Below are positions 23,047-33,840 of a stretch of DNA of 64,000 nucleotides, one piece after another. The notes below the pieces were generated by a model. It searched no databases. It saw nothing but the letters and a program-made list of their open reading frames with translations, and was not told where the DNA came from. The DNA is taken from the NCBI GenBank assembly GCA_030035585.1, contig CM057481.1, positions 60,521,128-60,585,127 on the forward strand. The letters are read 5' to 3'. Numbering within the stretch: the stretch's first letter is position 1; the number at the start of each line of letters is the position of its first letter. Source of the DNA: Dugong dugon (lineage: Eukaryota; Chordata; Mammalia; Sirenia; Dugongidae). A program made the position numbers and the translations under genes.

Positions 23047-23660
23047 TCTGGTCAAACGATTTTTGACAAGGGTGACAAGTACGTTCAGTGGGGAAACAAT
23101 AGTCTCTTCAACAAACGGCGCAAGCACAGCAGATTTCCACATGCAAAAGAATGAAGTTGGGTCCCTAGTTCATACCATATACAAAAATTAACTCAAAACA
23201 GATCAACAATCTAAATATAAGCACTAAAACCATAAAACTCTTAGAAGAAAGCATAGGGGTAAACCTTGAGGACCACGTATATGGTGATGGTTTTGTAATT
23301 ATAGCACCAAAAGCACAGGCAACAAAAGAAAAAATAAGCAAATTGGTCTTCATCAAAATTAAAACGGACTTTTAATTTGCCGTTTTGTGCATCAAAGGAC
23401 ATTATCAAGCAAGTGAAAAGACAACCACAAAATAGGAGAAAATATCTGCAAATCATGTATCTGATAAGGGTTTCATATCAAGAATACATGAAGAACTAGT
23501 AGTACACCTCAACAACAAAAAGACCAAAAAACGGGCAAAGAACATTTCTACAAAGAAGATACACAAATGGCCAATAAACACATGAAAAGAACCTCAAAAT
23601 CATTAGTCATTAAGGAAATACAAATCAAAACCACAATGAGATACCACTTCATAGGCATTC

Positions 23661-23872
23661 AAAAAAACCAAAAACCCACTGCCGTCTAGTTGAATTCTGA
23701 CACATAGTGACCCTATAGGACAGAGCAGAACTGCCCCCATAGGGTTTCCAAGGCTGTAAATCTTTACAGAAGCAGACAGTCACATCTTTCTCCCACAGAG
23801 TGGCTGGTGGGTTTGAACCACTGAACCTTTGCTTAGCAGCCAAGCACTTAACCACTGTGCCATCAGGGCTCC
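23661..23872 (-). mobile_element. AfroSINE (longer variant)
   Basis: Reverse-oriented copy inside L1 ORF2 C-terminal sequence. It has the SINE 3' tail at the left (ctgccgtctagttgaattct) and the tRNA-like head at the right (cagccaagcacttaacc ... catcagggctcc). An imperfect duplication of L1 sequence borders it (ttcataggcatt and ttctcatactcatt). About 45 extra bp in the middle distinguish it from the short form at 17266. Confidence 0.9.
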
Positions 23873-24750
23873 TTCTCATACTCATTAGGATGGCTATTAT
23901 CAGGAAAATGAAAAATAACAAGTATTGGTGAGGATATGGAGAAACTGGAACCCTTGTGCCTTGCTGGCAGGAAGGTAAAATCGTGTAGCCACTGTAAAAA
24001 GCAATTTGGCAGTTCCTCAAAAAGTTAAACATAGAATTACTATATAGCTCAGCAATTCTACTCCTAGGTATATACCCTAAAGAACTGAAAGCAGGAGATC
24101 AGACAGATACTTGTACCCTGATGCTGTTTGCAGCATTATTTACAATGGCCCCAAAATGGAAACAACCCAAGTATCCATCAACAGATGAATGAAGAAATAA
24201 AATATATATACATATATACAGTGGAATATTATTCAGCCAGAAAGAGAAATGAAGTTCTTATAGGCCACAACATAGATGAACCTTGAAAACATTATGCTAA
24301 GTAAAATAATCCACACCCATAATGACAAATATTGTATGATCCCACTTATATGAAATACTGATAATAGGCAGCAAGTAGATTAGTGAGTATCATGGGCTAG
24401 ATGGAGTGGGGTATAGGGAATTAATACTTAATGGGTACAGAGTTTGTCTGGGATAATGAAAAAGTTTTGGAAGCAAACAGTGGTAATATATGCACAACAT
24501 TGTGAACATAGTTAATACCGCGGAAACGTATGCTTAAAAATGGTTAAACTGGCAAGTTTTATGTTATATATATTTACCAGAAAAAGAAAAACCTTAAAAA
24601 ATTACAATTCATGTGTGATAAAGAAGGAGCAAAGGATGAAATGGAAAAAGAGATAGATGCGGGGGACGGTGGTCTGAAGTAAAGATAATGTCAGAGAGAA
24701 AACAAGAAAGATGAGAAACACGTAAGAAGAGATCCAAAGAAAAAAAGGGA

Positions 24751-25910
24751 CGAGGGAGGGAAGGAGGGAAAGAGGGAGGGAAGGAGGGAAAGAGGGAGGG
24801 AAGAAGGGAAAGAGGGAGGACAGAAGGGAAAGAGGGAGGGAAGAAGGGAAAGAGGGAGGACAGAAGGGAAAGAGGGAGGGAAGGAGGGAAAGAGGGAGGA
24901 CAGAAGGGAAAGAGGGAGGGAAGGAGGGAAAGAGGGAGGGAAGAAGGGAAAGAGGGAGGGAAGAAGGGAAAGAGGGAGGGAAGAAGGGAAAGAGGGAGGG
25001 AAGGAGGGAAAGAGGGAGGGAAGGAGGGAAAGAGGGAGGGAAGAAGGGAAAGAGGGAGGGAAGAAGGGAAAGAGGGAGGGAAGGAGGGAAAGAGGGAGGG
25101 AAGGAGGGAAAGAGGGAGGGAAGGAGGGAAAGAGGGAGGGAAGGAGGGAAAGAGGGAGGACAGAAGGGAAAGAGGGAGGGAAGAAGGGAAAGAGGGAGGG
25201 AAGAAGGGAAAGAGGGAGGGAAGGAGGGAAAGAGGGAGGGAAGGAGGGAAAGAGGGAGGGAAGGAGGGAAAGAGGGAGGGAAGGAGGGAAAGAGGGAGGG
25301 AAGGAGGGAAAGAGGGAGGGAAGGAGGGAAAGAGGGAGGGAAGAAGGGAAAGAGGGAGGGAAGAAGGGAAAGAGGGAGGGAAGGAGGGAAAGAGGGAGGG
25401 AAGGAGGGAAAGAGGGAGGGAAGGAGGGAAAGAGGGAGGGAAGGAGGGAAAGAGGGAGGGAAGGAGGGAAAGAGGGAGGGAAGGAGGGAAAGAGGGAGGG
25501 AAGGAGGGAAAGAGGGAGGGAAGGAGGGAAAGAGGGAGGGAAGGAGGGAAAGAGGGAGGGAAGAAGGGAAAGAGGGAGGGAAGAAGGGAAAGAGGGAGGG
25601 AAGAAGGGAAAGAGGGAGGGAAGGAGGGAAAGAGGGAGGGAAGGAGGGAAAGAGGGAGGGAAGAAGGGAAAGAGGGAGGGAAGGAGGGAAAGAGGGAGGG
25701 AAGGAGGGAAAGAGGGAGGGAAGGAGGGAAAGAGGGAGGGAAGAAGGGAAAGAGGGAGGGAAGGAGGGAAAGAGGGAGGGAAGAAGGGAAAGAGGGAGGG
25801 AAGAAGGGAAAGAGGGAGGGAAGAAGGGAAAGAGGGAGGGAAGAAGGGAAAGAGGGAGGGAAGGAGGGAAAGAGGGAGGGAAGAAGGGAAAGAGGGAGGA
25901 CAGAAGGGAA
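24751..25910. repeat. 20-bp polypurine minisatellite, about 58 units
   Basis: The unit is aaggagggaaagagggaggg, with two common variants: aagaaggg... and a form preceded by 'gagga' that starts cagaaggg.... From 24761 to about 25900 every unit is exactly 20 bp with no insertion or deletion. The plus strand is almost purely A/G. The long minus-strand open frame over it (24609-25967) is only a Phe/Pro/Ser/Leu translation of the repeat. Polypurine-polypyrimidine arrays can form triplexes (known property); none is shown here. Confidence 0.97.
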
Positions 25911-26224
25911 GGGGAAGGGAGGAAAGGATATAGGACCAGAAGGAGGAAGGGGAGGAAGAGGGATCATAAAGAAACTGTCAAATTCTCCTTGTTCACACAG
26001 TGATATTCCTAGCTTATGGTTTCTTAGGATTCCAGGAAAGATGTTTTAAAGGAGCATCTACATCCATAGATGAAATGACATGTCTGGGATATGCTTCGAA
26101 ATAATCCAAGGGGAACAGGAAGATGGGTGTGATGAAACAAGGTGGGCCTTGAGTTGAGAGTTGTTGGGCTGAGCAGCAGACAGATACACAGGGCTTCATC
26201 ATACTCTCTTTGCATTTATGTTGC

Positions 26225-26400
26225 TGTTAGTTGCCATTGAGTTGATTCTGACTCACGGTGACCCCAAGTGTGCAGAGTAGAACTGTGCCATAGTGCTTTC
26301 AGAAGCAGATCACTAGGCCTAACTTCCAAGGTGACTCTGGGTGGGTTTGCACCAGCAACCTTCGGCTAGTAGTTGAGCACCTAACTGTTTGCACCACCAT
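26225..26400 (-). mobile_element. AfroSINE (long subfamily)
   Basis: Reverse copy with 'ccattgagttgattctgact' (tail), 'cagaagcagatcactaggcc' (central insert typical of the longer subtype) and 'gagcacctaactgtttgcac' (head). Diverged more than the 17266 copy. Confidence 0.9.
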
Positions 26401-26905
26401 AGTTGAGATTTTCCATAATAAAAGTTTAAAAGATATAAACCTTTACCACTATGCTCAAACCAGAGGGCTCCATGTTGATATTAGCCTGCATGGGTCAGAT
26501 ATGGTAGTCAGTCACGAGAGGTTCCCTTGTCCTTTGTTAAGTAAGCTCAGCGATGAAGGGCGGACAGGTGTGAAAGTGCCTACTGTGGATGTCAGGGGAT
26601 TGTTTGGTAATGTCTAGTAATAAGCCTTTGTAATTCTGTCCCCTTTGTGACAGAGGGAGCCTACCTTGTCCAGACAAGGACTAAATCCACAAGTCTTGGC
26701 CTTATCTGCTCATGGCTCAAATGGGCAGAGCCAACCAGCAGTTACACACAGAGTTCAGCCAGTGCCCTGCACGTGATAGGTGTATAGTCCTCACAACGGA
26801 AGATGGGAAATGGTTTCCCCATTTTGTAGATACAGAAACAGGCTTAGACATAACTAAATTTATAACATAGCTCTCTATGAATTCATTTCCCAAAGTATAG
26901 GGTTC
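26401..26905. other. mostly unassigned; weak MIR-like patch near 26740-26850
   Basis: A MIR-like order 'ccctgcacgtgataggtgta' then 'ttccccattttgtagataca' occurs at about 26764-26834. Nothing else is recognised. Confidence 0.4.
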
Positions 26906-26909
26906 AGCA

Positions 26910-27398
26910 GGCAAACAGCTACTTATACACCAATGTTCACAGCAGCACTGTTCACTATAGCCTAAATGTCCATCAACAGATGAATGGATAAACAAAATGT
27001 GGTATAGTCATACAATAGCAGATTACTCAGCCATAAAGAGAAACGCTACAACATGGATGAACCTTGAAAACACTATGCTGAGTAAAGTAAGTTAATCACA
27101 AAATGACAAATATTGGATGATCCCACTTACATGAGATATCTAGAATAGGCAAATGTATAGAGACCAAAGTTTATCAGTGGTTACCAGGGGCAGGTGGGAA
27201 GGAGGGGGGAATGGATACTCAACTTAGGGGACACTGAGTGAGCTTCTGTTAAGGGTGATGGGAAAGTTTGGGAACAGGTAAGGGTGATGGCTGCACAAGA
27301 TAATGAACAGAAACATTTAATGTCACTGAACTGTACCTGTGAAGATGGGTGAAATGGCAAAATTTTTTCTTACATATATATTTACCACGATGAAAAAA
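26910..27398 (+). mobile_element. L1 LINE 3' end
   Basis: Collinear with the 3' end of the L1 at 23900-24605: 'tgtccatcaacagatgaatg', 'aacatggatgaaccttgaaa', 'gtggttaccaggggcagg', 'atttaccacgatgaaaaaaa'. 5'-truncated and non-coding. Confidence 0.9.
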
Positions 27399-27399
27399 A

Positions 27400-28980
27400 T
27401 GTATCAGTCAGTGGTTTGGAATCCTCTAAAGAAAACTGTTTCTTAAGCACAAAGGACTGCAGAAAACACGAAAGCCTCAGCCAGGAAACGGAATCAAAGC
27501 TCTAAGCATCTATGGGGCAAACGAGGGCTCAGGCTGACCAGCTTCTACGACATTTTAGGGGAACGAGTGTTGGCAGTAAGGGAGGGCAGCAGCGACACGC
27601 CCCATAAGAACTTGGGGAAACAAGGAAAGAAGGTTGCCCGTATAAAGTTAAAATTTTTAAAAACACATAAAAAACACAAAATAATGATCAGTTGTTAAGT
27701 GTAACCCTAGAGACTCTAATTACAGGGCTAGAGATTTGGGGAGCGCCCTTAACTCCCTTCAAGGTAACCTGAGTCACCTGCAGGGAGGCAGGAATAATAT
27801 TTTACCTAATTCAGCTGGCAGAGACTTCCTGGAGAAACTCCAGATGAAAAGAAAGGTAGAAAACAGAAGCTCCAAGAGCCTCTCCAAGTCCTGCCCAGGG
27901 AAGGTTGCCCTGGATACAGATCTGTGGGGGTCACACAGTCGACACCAAGTGGCCTTTGGGTCTGGCCCACTTGGCTCTGCTGATAGGGTGAGGACTTCAG
28001 TCCTGCTAATGCAGCTGGCCCACGTATTGTTTGTTATGTGTGTCACCTGGAACTAGAAGATGTTCCTTCTGGCTAGCTCCTATAAATGGAGAGACATCCA
28101 TTCTTGGTGTTTTGAGCCTCTGAAGCTGATGGCCCACCCTGAAACTTAAAGAGTCACCCCGGAAAGTGTCACCTCTGAGAGGTCTCTTGGTGGTGGTCTC
28201 TCAGCTCTCCAACAACCTTGCAGGGACTGCCTTCAAGTTTCCTGTGTGCCTGGTGAACATTTGTCATTGTTGCTGCCCATCCAGCATCATTCAGCATCTT
28301 CCCCACGCGTGGCCTCCATGGCGGGAGGCCATCTCATGACATGGGAGACTCCCTGAAGACCCACTTTCCAGCCTCCCTGCGGCTGTGCCACGAGTGAGGC
28401 CTGGACTTGACCAGCTGAACGTCCTGGGTCAGACTCGGCCTCCCTTGCACAAAGGCAAGTGTGAAGCTGAATCCATCTGGGGAGAGTGGCAGCAGCCACG
28501 GAAGGCTTCCAGAGGCAGTGGCTGAAGTTCTCATGTGGTGGCATCTGGCCCAGTGGTGCATGGCATCCCCACAGCACCCGCTCCAGAACACCAGCCTCCC
28601 AACCTGGCCCTTTAGCATCCTGGAGATTCTGGGAACTATTCAATAACTTGAACAAGATTTTTGTCCACTTAAACTAGCTAAAATCAATTTCTGGGCCTGT
28701 GGCTAATAGCCCTAACCAATACACCAGGCCAAATGGAACCTCCTTCTGCTGAGTCCAAAGCTGACTTCTTTGAACTATCAGACAGGATTCTCTCATTCTT
28801 GCTCATCAAATCTGAAAACAGGCCCACACCTCCCTTCCATTTCCTTTATGGGTAAGAACTTGGGTAGCTCTCCTCCTGGTGTGCACCTTGTGAGAGGAAG
28901 AGGATCTTGCTTTTATTCTGTCTTCCTGAGGCACAAGTCTGTCTGATTACTGAGTAAGTTCTCATCCACAGCAGATTCCT
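27400..28980. other. unassigned sequence
   Basis: No supported gene or named repeat. Open frames at 27736-28056 (plus) and 28287-28655 (minus) have no recognisable domain or splice context. Confidence 0.4.
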
Positions 28981-28999
28981 TTTCTCTTGTGGTCAGACT

Positions 29000-29115
29000 T
29001 ATCAGTCCATCAACAAACACTAACCAAGCCCCTGTGGGAAGTAGAGGGTGCGGAGACACAGAAGATGTGTTCCTCCCATCAGTTGCTCATGGAGACAAGA
29101 CATGTCTTATAAAAC
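29000..29115 (+). repeat. L2-like fragment (weak)
   Basis: The layout 'gtccatcaacaaacactaac' followed by 'ggagacacagaagatgtg' resembles the L2 block ('caacaaatatttattgagc...ggggatacag...'). High divergence. Confidence 0.4.
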
Positions 29116-29295
29116 ATCAAGCAACAGAAGTGCCGGACTGCAAAGTTCCACAGGCAAAGGAGGGGGCAGTCCTGCCAGCTCCCCAGCCCTGCCTTCCCCT
29201 CCCCATGGCTGGACTGCTGGACCCACTGGGCACACTCAGCCCTGGCCCAATTCCTCATACAAATATAGCGTCAGGCAGGAAGGATTTCAGAAATG

Positions 29296-29490
29296 TGGTG
29301 TAATGCACTTGGCTGCTAACTGAAAGGTTGGAGGTTCAACTCCACCCAGGGGTGCCTCAGAAGAAAGGCCTGGAGATCTACTTCCATAAAGTCAGCCATA
29401 GAAAACCCTATGGAGCACAGTTCTATTCTGACACACATGGGGTCGTCGTGAGTCAGAGCCGACTCAATGGCAGCTGGTGGTGGTGGTGGC
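29296..29490 (+). mobile_element. AfroSINE, slightly 5'-truncated
   Basis: Forward copy with 'cacttggctgctaactgaaa', 'ggaggttcaactccacc' (degenerate B box), 'gaaaccctatgg'-like body and the tail 'cgtcgtgagtcagagccgac', ending in a (GGT)n run. Confidence 0.92.
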
Positions 29491-32430
29491 CAGGAAAATG
29501 TGCTGCTCAGGTCTCTTGCTGTGGGGGCACAGCTGACTAACTGCCCACCTCACAGCAAGACCACATCTCCCTGGCCAGGGAAGGAGTGTGCGGGGCACCA
29601 GTGTGGCCCGTTCCTGAAGGACTTGGGACCCCTGAAGAACAACTCTGGCTGCAGTCCTGCCGGCTGGGCAGGCTAGGCCCTCAGCAGGCGCTGCAGCTGT
29701 TCTCACCCCGCCCAGCCCCTTCCTCTAATCTCATCTGCAGGCCCCACCCACCGGCTCCTCCCTTTCATGCGCCTGCAGGTTCGCCAATAACCCTCTTTGT
29801 GTCTCCTCCCCTCTTGGCACCTGCTTCTTGAAGACCCACACAGCACCCTGTTCTGGGTCTCAATGCTGCGACTCCTATCCTGTTCACAGACGTACCTGGG
29901 GCTGGGGCTCTGTTCTGTCCCCGCCCAGGAGCTGGAGTCCTGCTCTACACTGTGGACTCTGCTGGGTACCCTGTGGGTCAGACTTCCGGGTGACACTTTA
30001 CTTGGGTGCCCTGGATTATCCTCACCTGGCCTGTGAGACACCCCTACTAGTCAGTTTGGACCCTTTGCCCTTGGCATTCTCCCTGCTAACAGACGGGTGC
30101 TGCCCAGCTCTGCTAGGGGGTGTTCCCAGCCCAGCCGGGCTCTCAAGCCCTTCCCCAGCATGGCAGGCCTCACCGGCTGGTGGGGATGGGGATTGGCCTG
30201 GGTGAGCATTTCCACCCTGTGGTGGAAGAAGAGGGGTTCTTTCTTCCTCCCTTAGCCCAGCTCAGGGACTTGGAAACTGCTCATGATAGGGGAGGAGAGG
30301 CCCGCAGAGCGAGGAGGCACAGCACCGCTCCACCAGATCCCTGTTCCGAGACCAACGTTGTGGCTGTGTAAGCCAGCTTGAGCAGGAGTTTGTTACTTAC
30401 AGCCAAAAAAGCCGCTGGTGGGAGATCCTACTTAATATAACTATACCATGGTGCTTTCTGGAAATTAGTCGACCCTGTTAGTTCAGTGGTTTGGTTTGAA
30501 GGTAGCCGACCCCTAAAGCTTTGTGTATGTGACACAGACAGGTTTATGGGAAACAATCTTCTTAAAACAAATAGTGTAGAACAGACCTTGCCTCCCTGAA
30601 GTCAAGCACTGAGAGCCTTCTGTTTTAGAAACAGGGCACGGTCAAGCACTAGAAGCTGTGTGCAGGGTAAGACGGGCCCAGCGCTGGGCCTGCAGGGCCA
30701 GAGAGGGGCAGAGGGCTTCGGAGGCCAGCCAGCCACAGGCAGGCAGAGCTGAATTCTGGGCATCTGGTAGCAGTCACCTCCCCACTGGCCACACTGGGCT
30801 GGCTTCTCCTCTGCCGGGTGTGCCAACCAGCAGAGCTGGAAGGGCCTCTGCCCCCGTGGGGTGCAGATTTCTGCCCACAACTGGGCAGGCGGCCCCAGTC
30901 ACAGAGCACATTCAAGGTGAGGTTTGCTGGGAAAGGCAAGGCTGTGTTGGCACGGCTGGGAGGAATCACTGCTGCCAGTCTGCTTCCTGCCAGGATAGCT
31001 TTTCACCACTGTTTCCGAGCTGTATAAGCCCAATTTCTGCATCTTCTCTCTTTTGGCTGAAACAAGCCTTGCTGAGACCACTGAGAAGTAGACAATGTCA
31101 GTTGATGGGGCTGCAGACCCTGGACGGCCAGCAAAGTCCCACAGAAAGTGACCCAGCTCCCCGATGGCCCCTTCACACCATCCCTCAAGCTGGCCATGCC
31201 TGGCCCTGGCACAGAGGGGCTGGCACTCCACTGGTGGACAAGGCTGCTTGCTGATGGACGCCTTTGAGACAAGTCTGGCCGGCCTGCAGGGGGCCCACCC
31301 CCACACTGGCTTTATCTCTCTCCACACCCTTGATCCTGCTTCCTGGGTTCACCTTTCAACTTAAATCCCCCCACACCCTCCACCCAAGTCCCTGTCTTAG
31401 GCTCTGTTTTCCAGGGATCTCAAACTAAGAGAAGTGGTGTCTGTTTCTTCCTGTCATAAACAGAGGATCAACCAATTAAAGAAACACAGCTGGACACACT
31501 GGATGTCAGGAGAACAGCTCCACAGAACACCACAAGGCTCCCAGGGGCTTTGAGCCTGCTTGGGGCAAGGGTGGCTGAGGGCCAGGGAAGCTCAGCTACC
31601 AGTACAAAGCTGGCAGCCATGTCACCACCCCGTCTGACAGCGTCCTGCACCAAGGTCCACTGCTCACCCAGGGCAGCTGCTGCATGCCCAGGAACTGGTC
31701 AGCCCCATTCTCCTTCAGAGCCTGCTCTGCGTGCTTTTCTCCTCCCAGCAGTCAGTGTCACAGTCCACCCCGTGCGGGGGCCAGGACCCTGCAGCTGCCT
31801 GGACTCGGCTCTTTGCCTCACCCTTAGCCCCATAGCTACCAAGCCCTGCAGAGGCTGCACACCTCCTCTGCTGCTTAGAAAGGCCCTCCTGCCTCCTACA
31901 GCCATCTTGCCTGGCCTATCCTATCATCTGCCTGTCTGGGCCTGCTTTCCATTTAACACTGAAGCTCAAACACCAGCAAGCATGAGCCCAAGAAAGTGCC
32001 TAGCCAGGAGGGCGGGCGGAGCAGCGGCCAGGCGGTGCAGCCTAGGGAGCCGTGGTCCCTGGCCTTCCAGAGCACATCCTCTTCCAAGGACCTCCCATGC
32101 AGGAAGCGGGTAGTGAGGTGGGGTGGGGCCGCAGCCCTGCAGCACATCCAGCCATGCCTCACGGGGCCAGCATCAGTGGCAGTGAGGGACGTTTAGCCTA
32201 GTGGCTGGGAGCAGCGGGTGGGCTTTTCTATGAGCATACATTTAGCTTGTCCAGAGTATGTGGATGTTTTGGCTTTGCATATTTACACCCTCAATTCAAT
32301 ACTCTACCTTGAGTTTATAGTATTTGGTTCAGATTAATTTCATTGATGGTATCTGGCTGTATTGTTCCTCTTTCACCTTCCATCCACTGCTCCTCATGGT
32401 AACACTCTACACAGTCTCTGTGTGCTCCCT
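29491..32430. other. GC-richer unassigned sequence
   Basis: About 3 kb with many overlapping open frames on both strands (for example 30658-31254 plus, 30899-31327 minus), a common result of GC richness. No recognisable protein domain. A weak LTR-end-like patch, 'gtttgttacttacagccaaa', lies at 30389-30408. Confidence 0.4.
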
Positions 32431-32434
32431 CCCC

Positions 32435-32725
32435 CGGACTTCTTCCCTCCTGCTTATCCAGGTCCTGCTGCCCCTTCCAGGCCCAGCTCAAGTCCACCTC
32501 CTCCTTGAAACCTTCCTTGACTCTCCCTCCCCACGCCATCACCCTCTCTGAAACCTTTAAGTGCTGGCTCTGGCACTCTGTCTAGTAGGGGCTGGTGGTT
32601 GCTTCCTGCATGTCAGTACTCTCTGCACTGTGAACTCCTGCTGGCATGTCTCCCACAATGGGCACTTAACCCATTGCTTACTGTGTGATTCTCTACTTAC
32701 TCCCCTCTATAAGGACTGCAGACTA
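32435..32725 (+). repeat. L2 LINE 3' region
   Basis: It contains 'gtccacctcctccttgaaac' then 'cttccttgactctcc', the conserved L2 block (cctcctccaggaagccttccctgac). The downstream order 'ctggctctggcactctgtct' is consistent with L2. Divergence is high. Confidence 0.6.
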
Positions 32726-32734
32726 CACGAGGGA

Positions 32735-32818
32735 GTTCTATATGGGGCAGCTCTACTCTGTCCTATCCCTATAGGAATCGAATGACAGCAATGGTTTTTG
32801 TTTTTGTTTTTTTTTTTA
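32735..32818 (+). mobile_element. AfroSINE 3' fragment
   Basis: Only the 3' half is present: 'tatggggcagctctactctg', then the degenerate tail 'ataggaatcgaatgacagca' and a T-rich terminus ('tttttgtttttgttttt'). Confidence 0.82.
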
Positions 32819-33009
32819 ATAAGGAGTGCAGACTCAGATCTTCCTGAGATGATGAAGCAGACATGCCTCACCGCTTTGTTTTTGCTGTTTTAACAAGAAC
32901 TTCAGTCCCTCTGGGGGTTGGTTTCCCTGGAAGCTTCCTCCTAAGGAGCTAAATTCATGGGAACGTGAGCTGATTAATCCCTCATCCTTGATAAGGCATT
33001 ACTTACTAA

Positions 33010-33840
33010 TCTAAGGAGTAAAGACACTTGAAAACATTTTGTGGAGTGAAAGAAGCCAGCTGCAAAAGAACCACACATCGTATGATTCTACTGATATGAA
33101 ATGCCCAGAGTAGGCAGATGCATAGAGACAGAAAATAGATTCGTGGCTGCCAGGGGCTGGTGTGTGCAGGAGAGGTTGGGAGGAAATGGCTGCTAATGGG
33201 TACAGGTTTCTTTTTGGGGTGATGAAAATATTATAAAAGTGATAGTGATGGTTGTGCAACTCTGTGAGCACACTAAAAGGCATTTAATTGCACACTTCAA
33301 ATGGGCAAACTGTATGGTGTCTTAGTCATCTAGTGCTGCTGTAACAGAAATACCACAAGTGGATGGCTTTAACAAAGAGAAATGTATTTCTTCACAGTAA
33401 AGTAGGCTAAGAGTCCAAAGTCAGGGCGTCAGCTCCAAGGGAAGGCTTTCTCTCTCTGTCGGCCTTCTCATCAATGTTCCCCCAGACTAGGAGCTTCTCC
33501 GCGCAGGGACCCCAGGTCCAAAGGACACGCTCTGCTCCCGGCGCTGCGTTCTTGGTGGTATGAGGTCCCCCTGTCTCTCTGCTCACTTCTCTCTTTTATA
33601 TTTAACATAATCCAATCTTGTAGATTGAGTCTTGCCTCGTTAACACAACTGCTGCCCATCGTCCCTCATTAACATCATAGAGGCAGGATTTACAACATTT
33701 AGGAAAATCACACAATACCGGGAATCTTAGCCCAGCCAAATTGATACACACGTTTTTTTGGGGGTACATAATTCAATCCATGCCATATGGTATGTGAATT
33801 ATATCTCTACAAAGCTGTTATATATAGTCTTTTAAAAAGA
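33010..33840 (+). mobile_element. L1 LINE 3' end, split by an LTR
   Basis: L1 3' UTR sequence at 33010-33317 ('gtgaaagaagccagctgcaa', 'ggggtgatgaaaatatt') resumes at 33786 ('tatggtatgtgaattatatc', then 'acaaagctgttatatata'). The minus-strand LTR at 33318-33785 was inserted between them. Confidence 0.88.
33318..33785 (-). mobile_element. solo LTR, ERVL-MaLR type
   Basis: It starts TGTCTTAGTCATC and ends ATCCATGCCA, with a perfect 5-bp duplication tatgg at 33313-33317 and 33786-33790. Highly similar in layout to 1067-1638 in the same orientation ('aaataccacaagtggatggc', 'cacaattcaatcc'-like end). No internal genes remain. Confidence 0.93.

Larger units (their letters stand above)
21031..23049 (-). 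mobile_element. composite retro-insertion: L1 5' UTR + antisense RTE + unique tail with poly(A)
   Basis: This 2-kb block splits the surrounding L1. The L1 target is repeated at both edges (gcaaatgattt at 21019-21029, tcaaacgattt at 23052-23062). Read on the minus strand it starts with what looks like an L1 5' UTR (23046 down to about 22360) that includes tandem monomers of about 150 bp. It continues as the antisense of an RTE 5' region (22350-21296) and a unique tail (21295-21045). It ends with an AATAAA signal (reverse of 21048-21053) and an A-rich tail (T-rich at 21029-21043). That is the anatomy of a reverse-transcribed polyadenylated RNA. The chimeric-transcript explanation is inference. 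Confidence 0.6.
18500..24607 (+). mobile_element. long degenerate L1 LINE with internal deletion and nested insertions
   Basis: It opens with an L1 5' end carrying a YY1-like site (caagatggcgg, 18506-18516). By about 18720 it is already in the ORF2 endonuclease region, so the rest of the 5' UTR, ORF1 and the start of ORF2 are missing. The reverse-transcriptase region follows, full of stops and frameshifts, then ORF2 C-terminal sequence, interrupted at 21030 and resuming at 23050. A 3' UTR-type region ends near 24607. A 2-kb composite insert (21031-23049) and an AfroSINE (23661-23872) are nested in it. It cannot encode functional proteins. Confidence 0.88.

Noticed and set aside
24609..25967. 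452-residue open frame on the minus strand
   Set aside because: It is the translation of the 20-bp polypurine repeat (Phe-Pro-Pro-Ser-Phe cycles). A 20-bp unit repeats every 60 bp in frame and avoids stops by composition only.
30658..31254. 198-residue plus-strand frame as a host gene
   Set aside because: It overlaps long minus frames over the same GC-rich bases, has no recognisable domain and lacks convincing start or splice signals.
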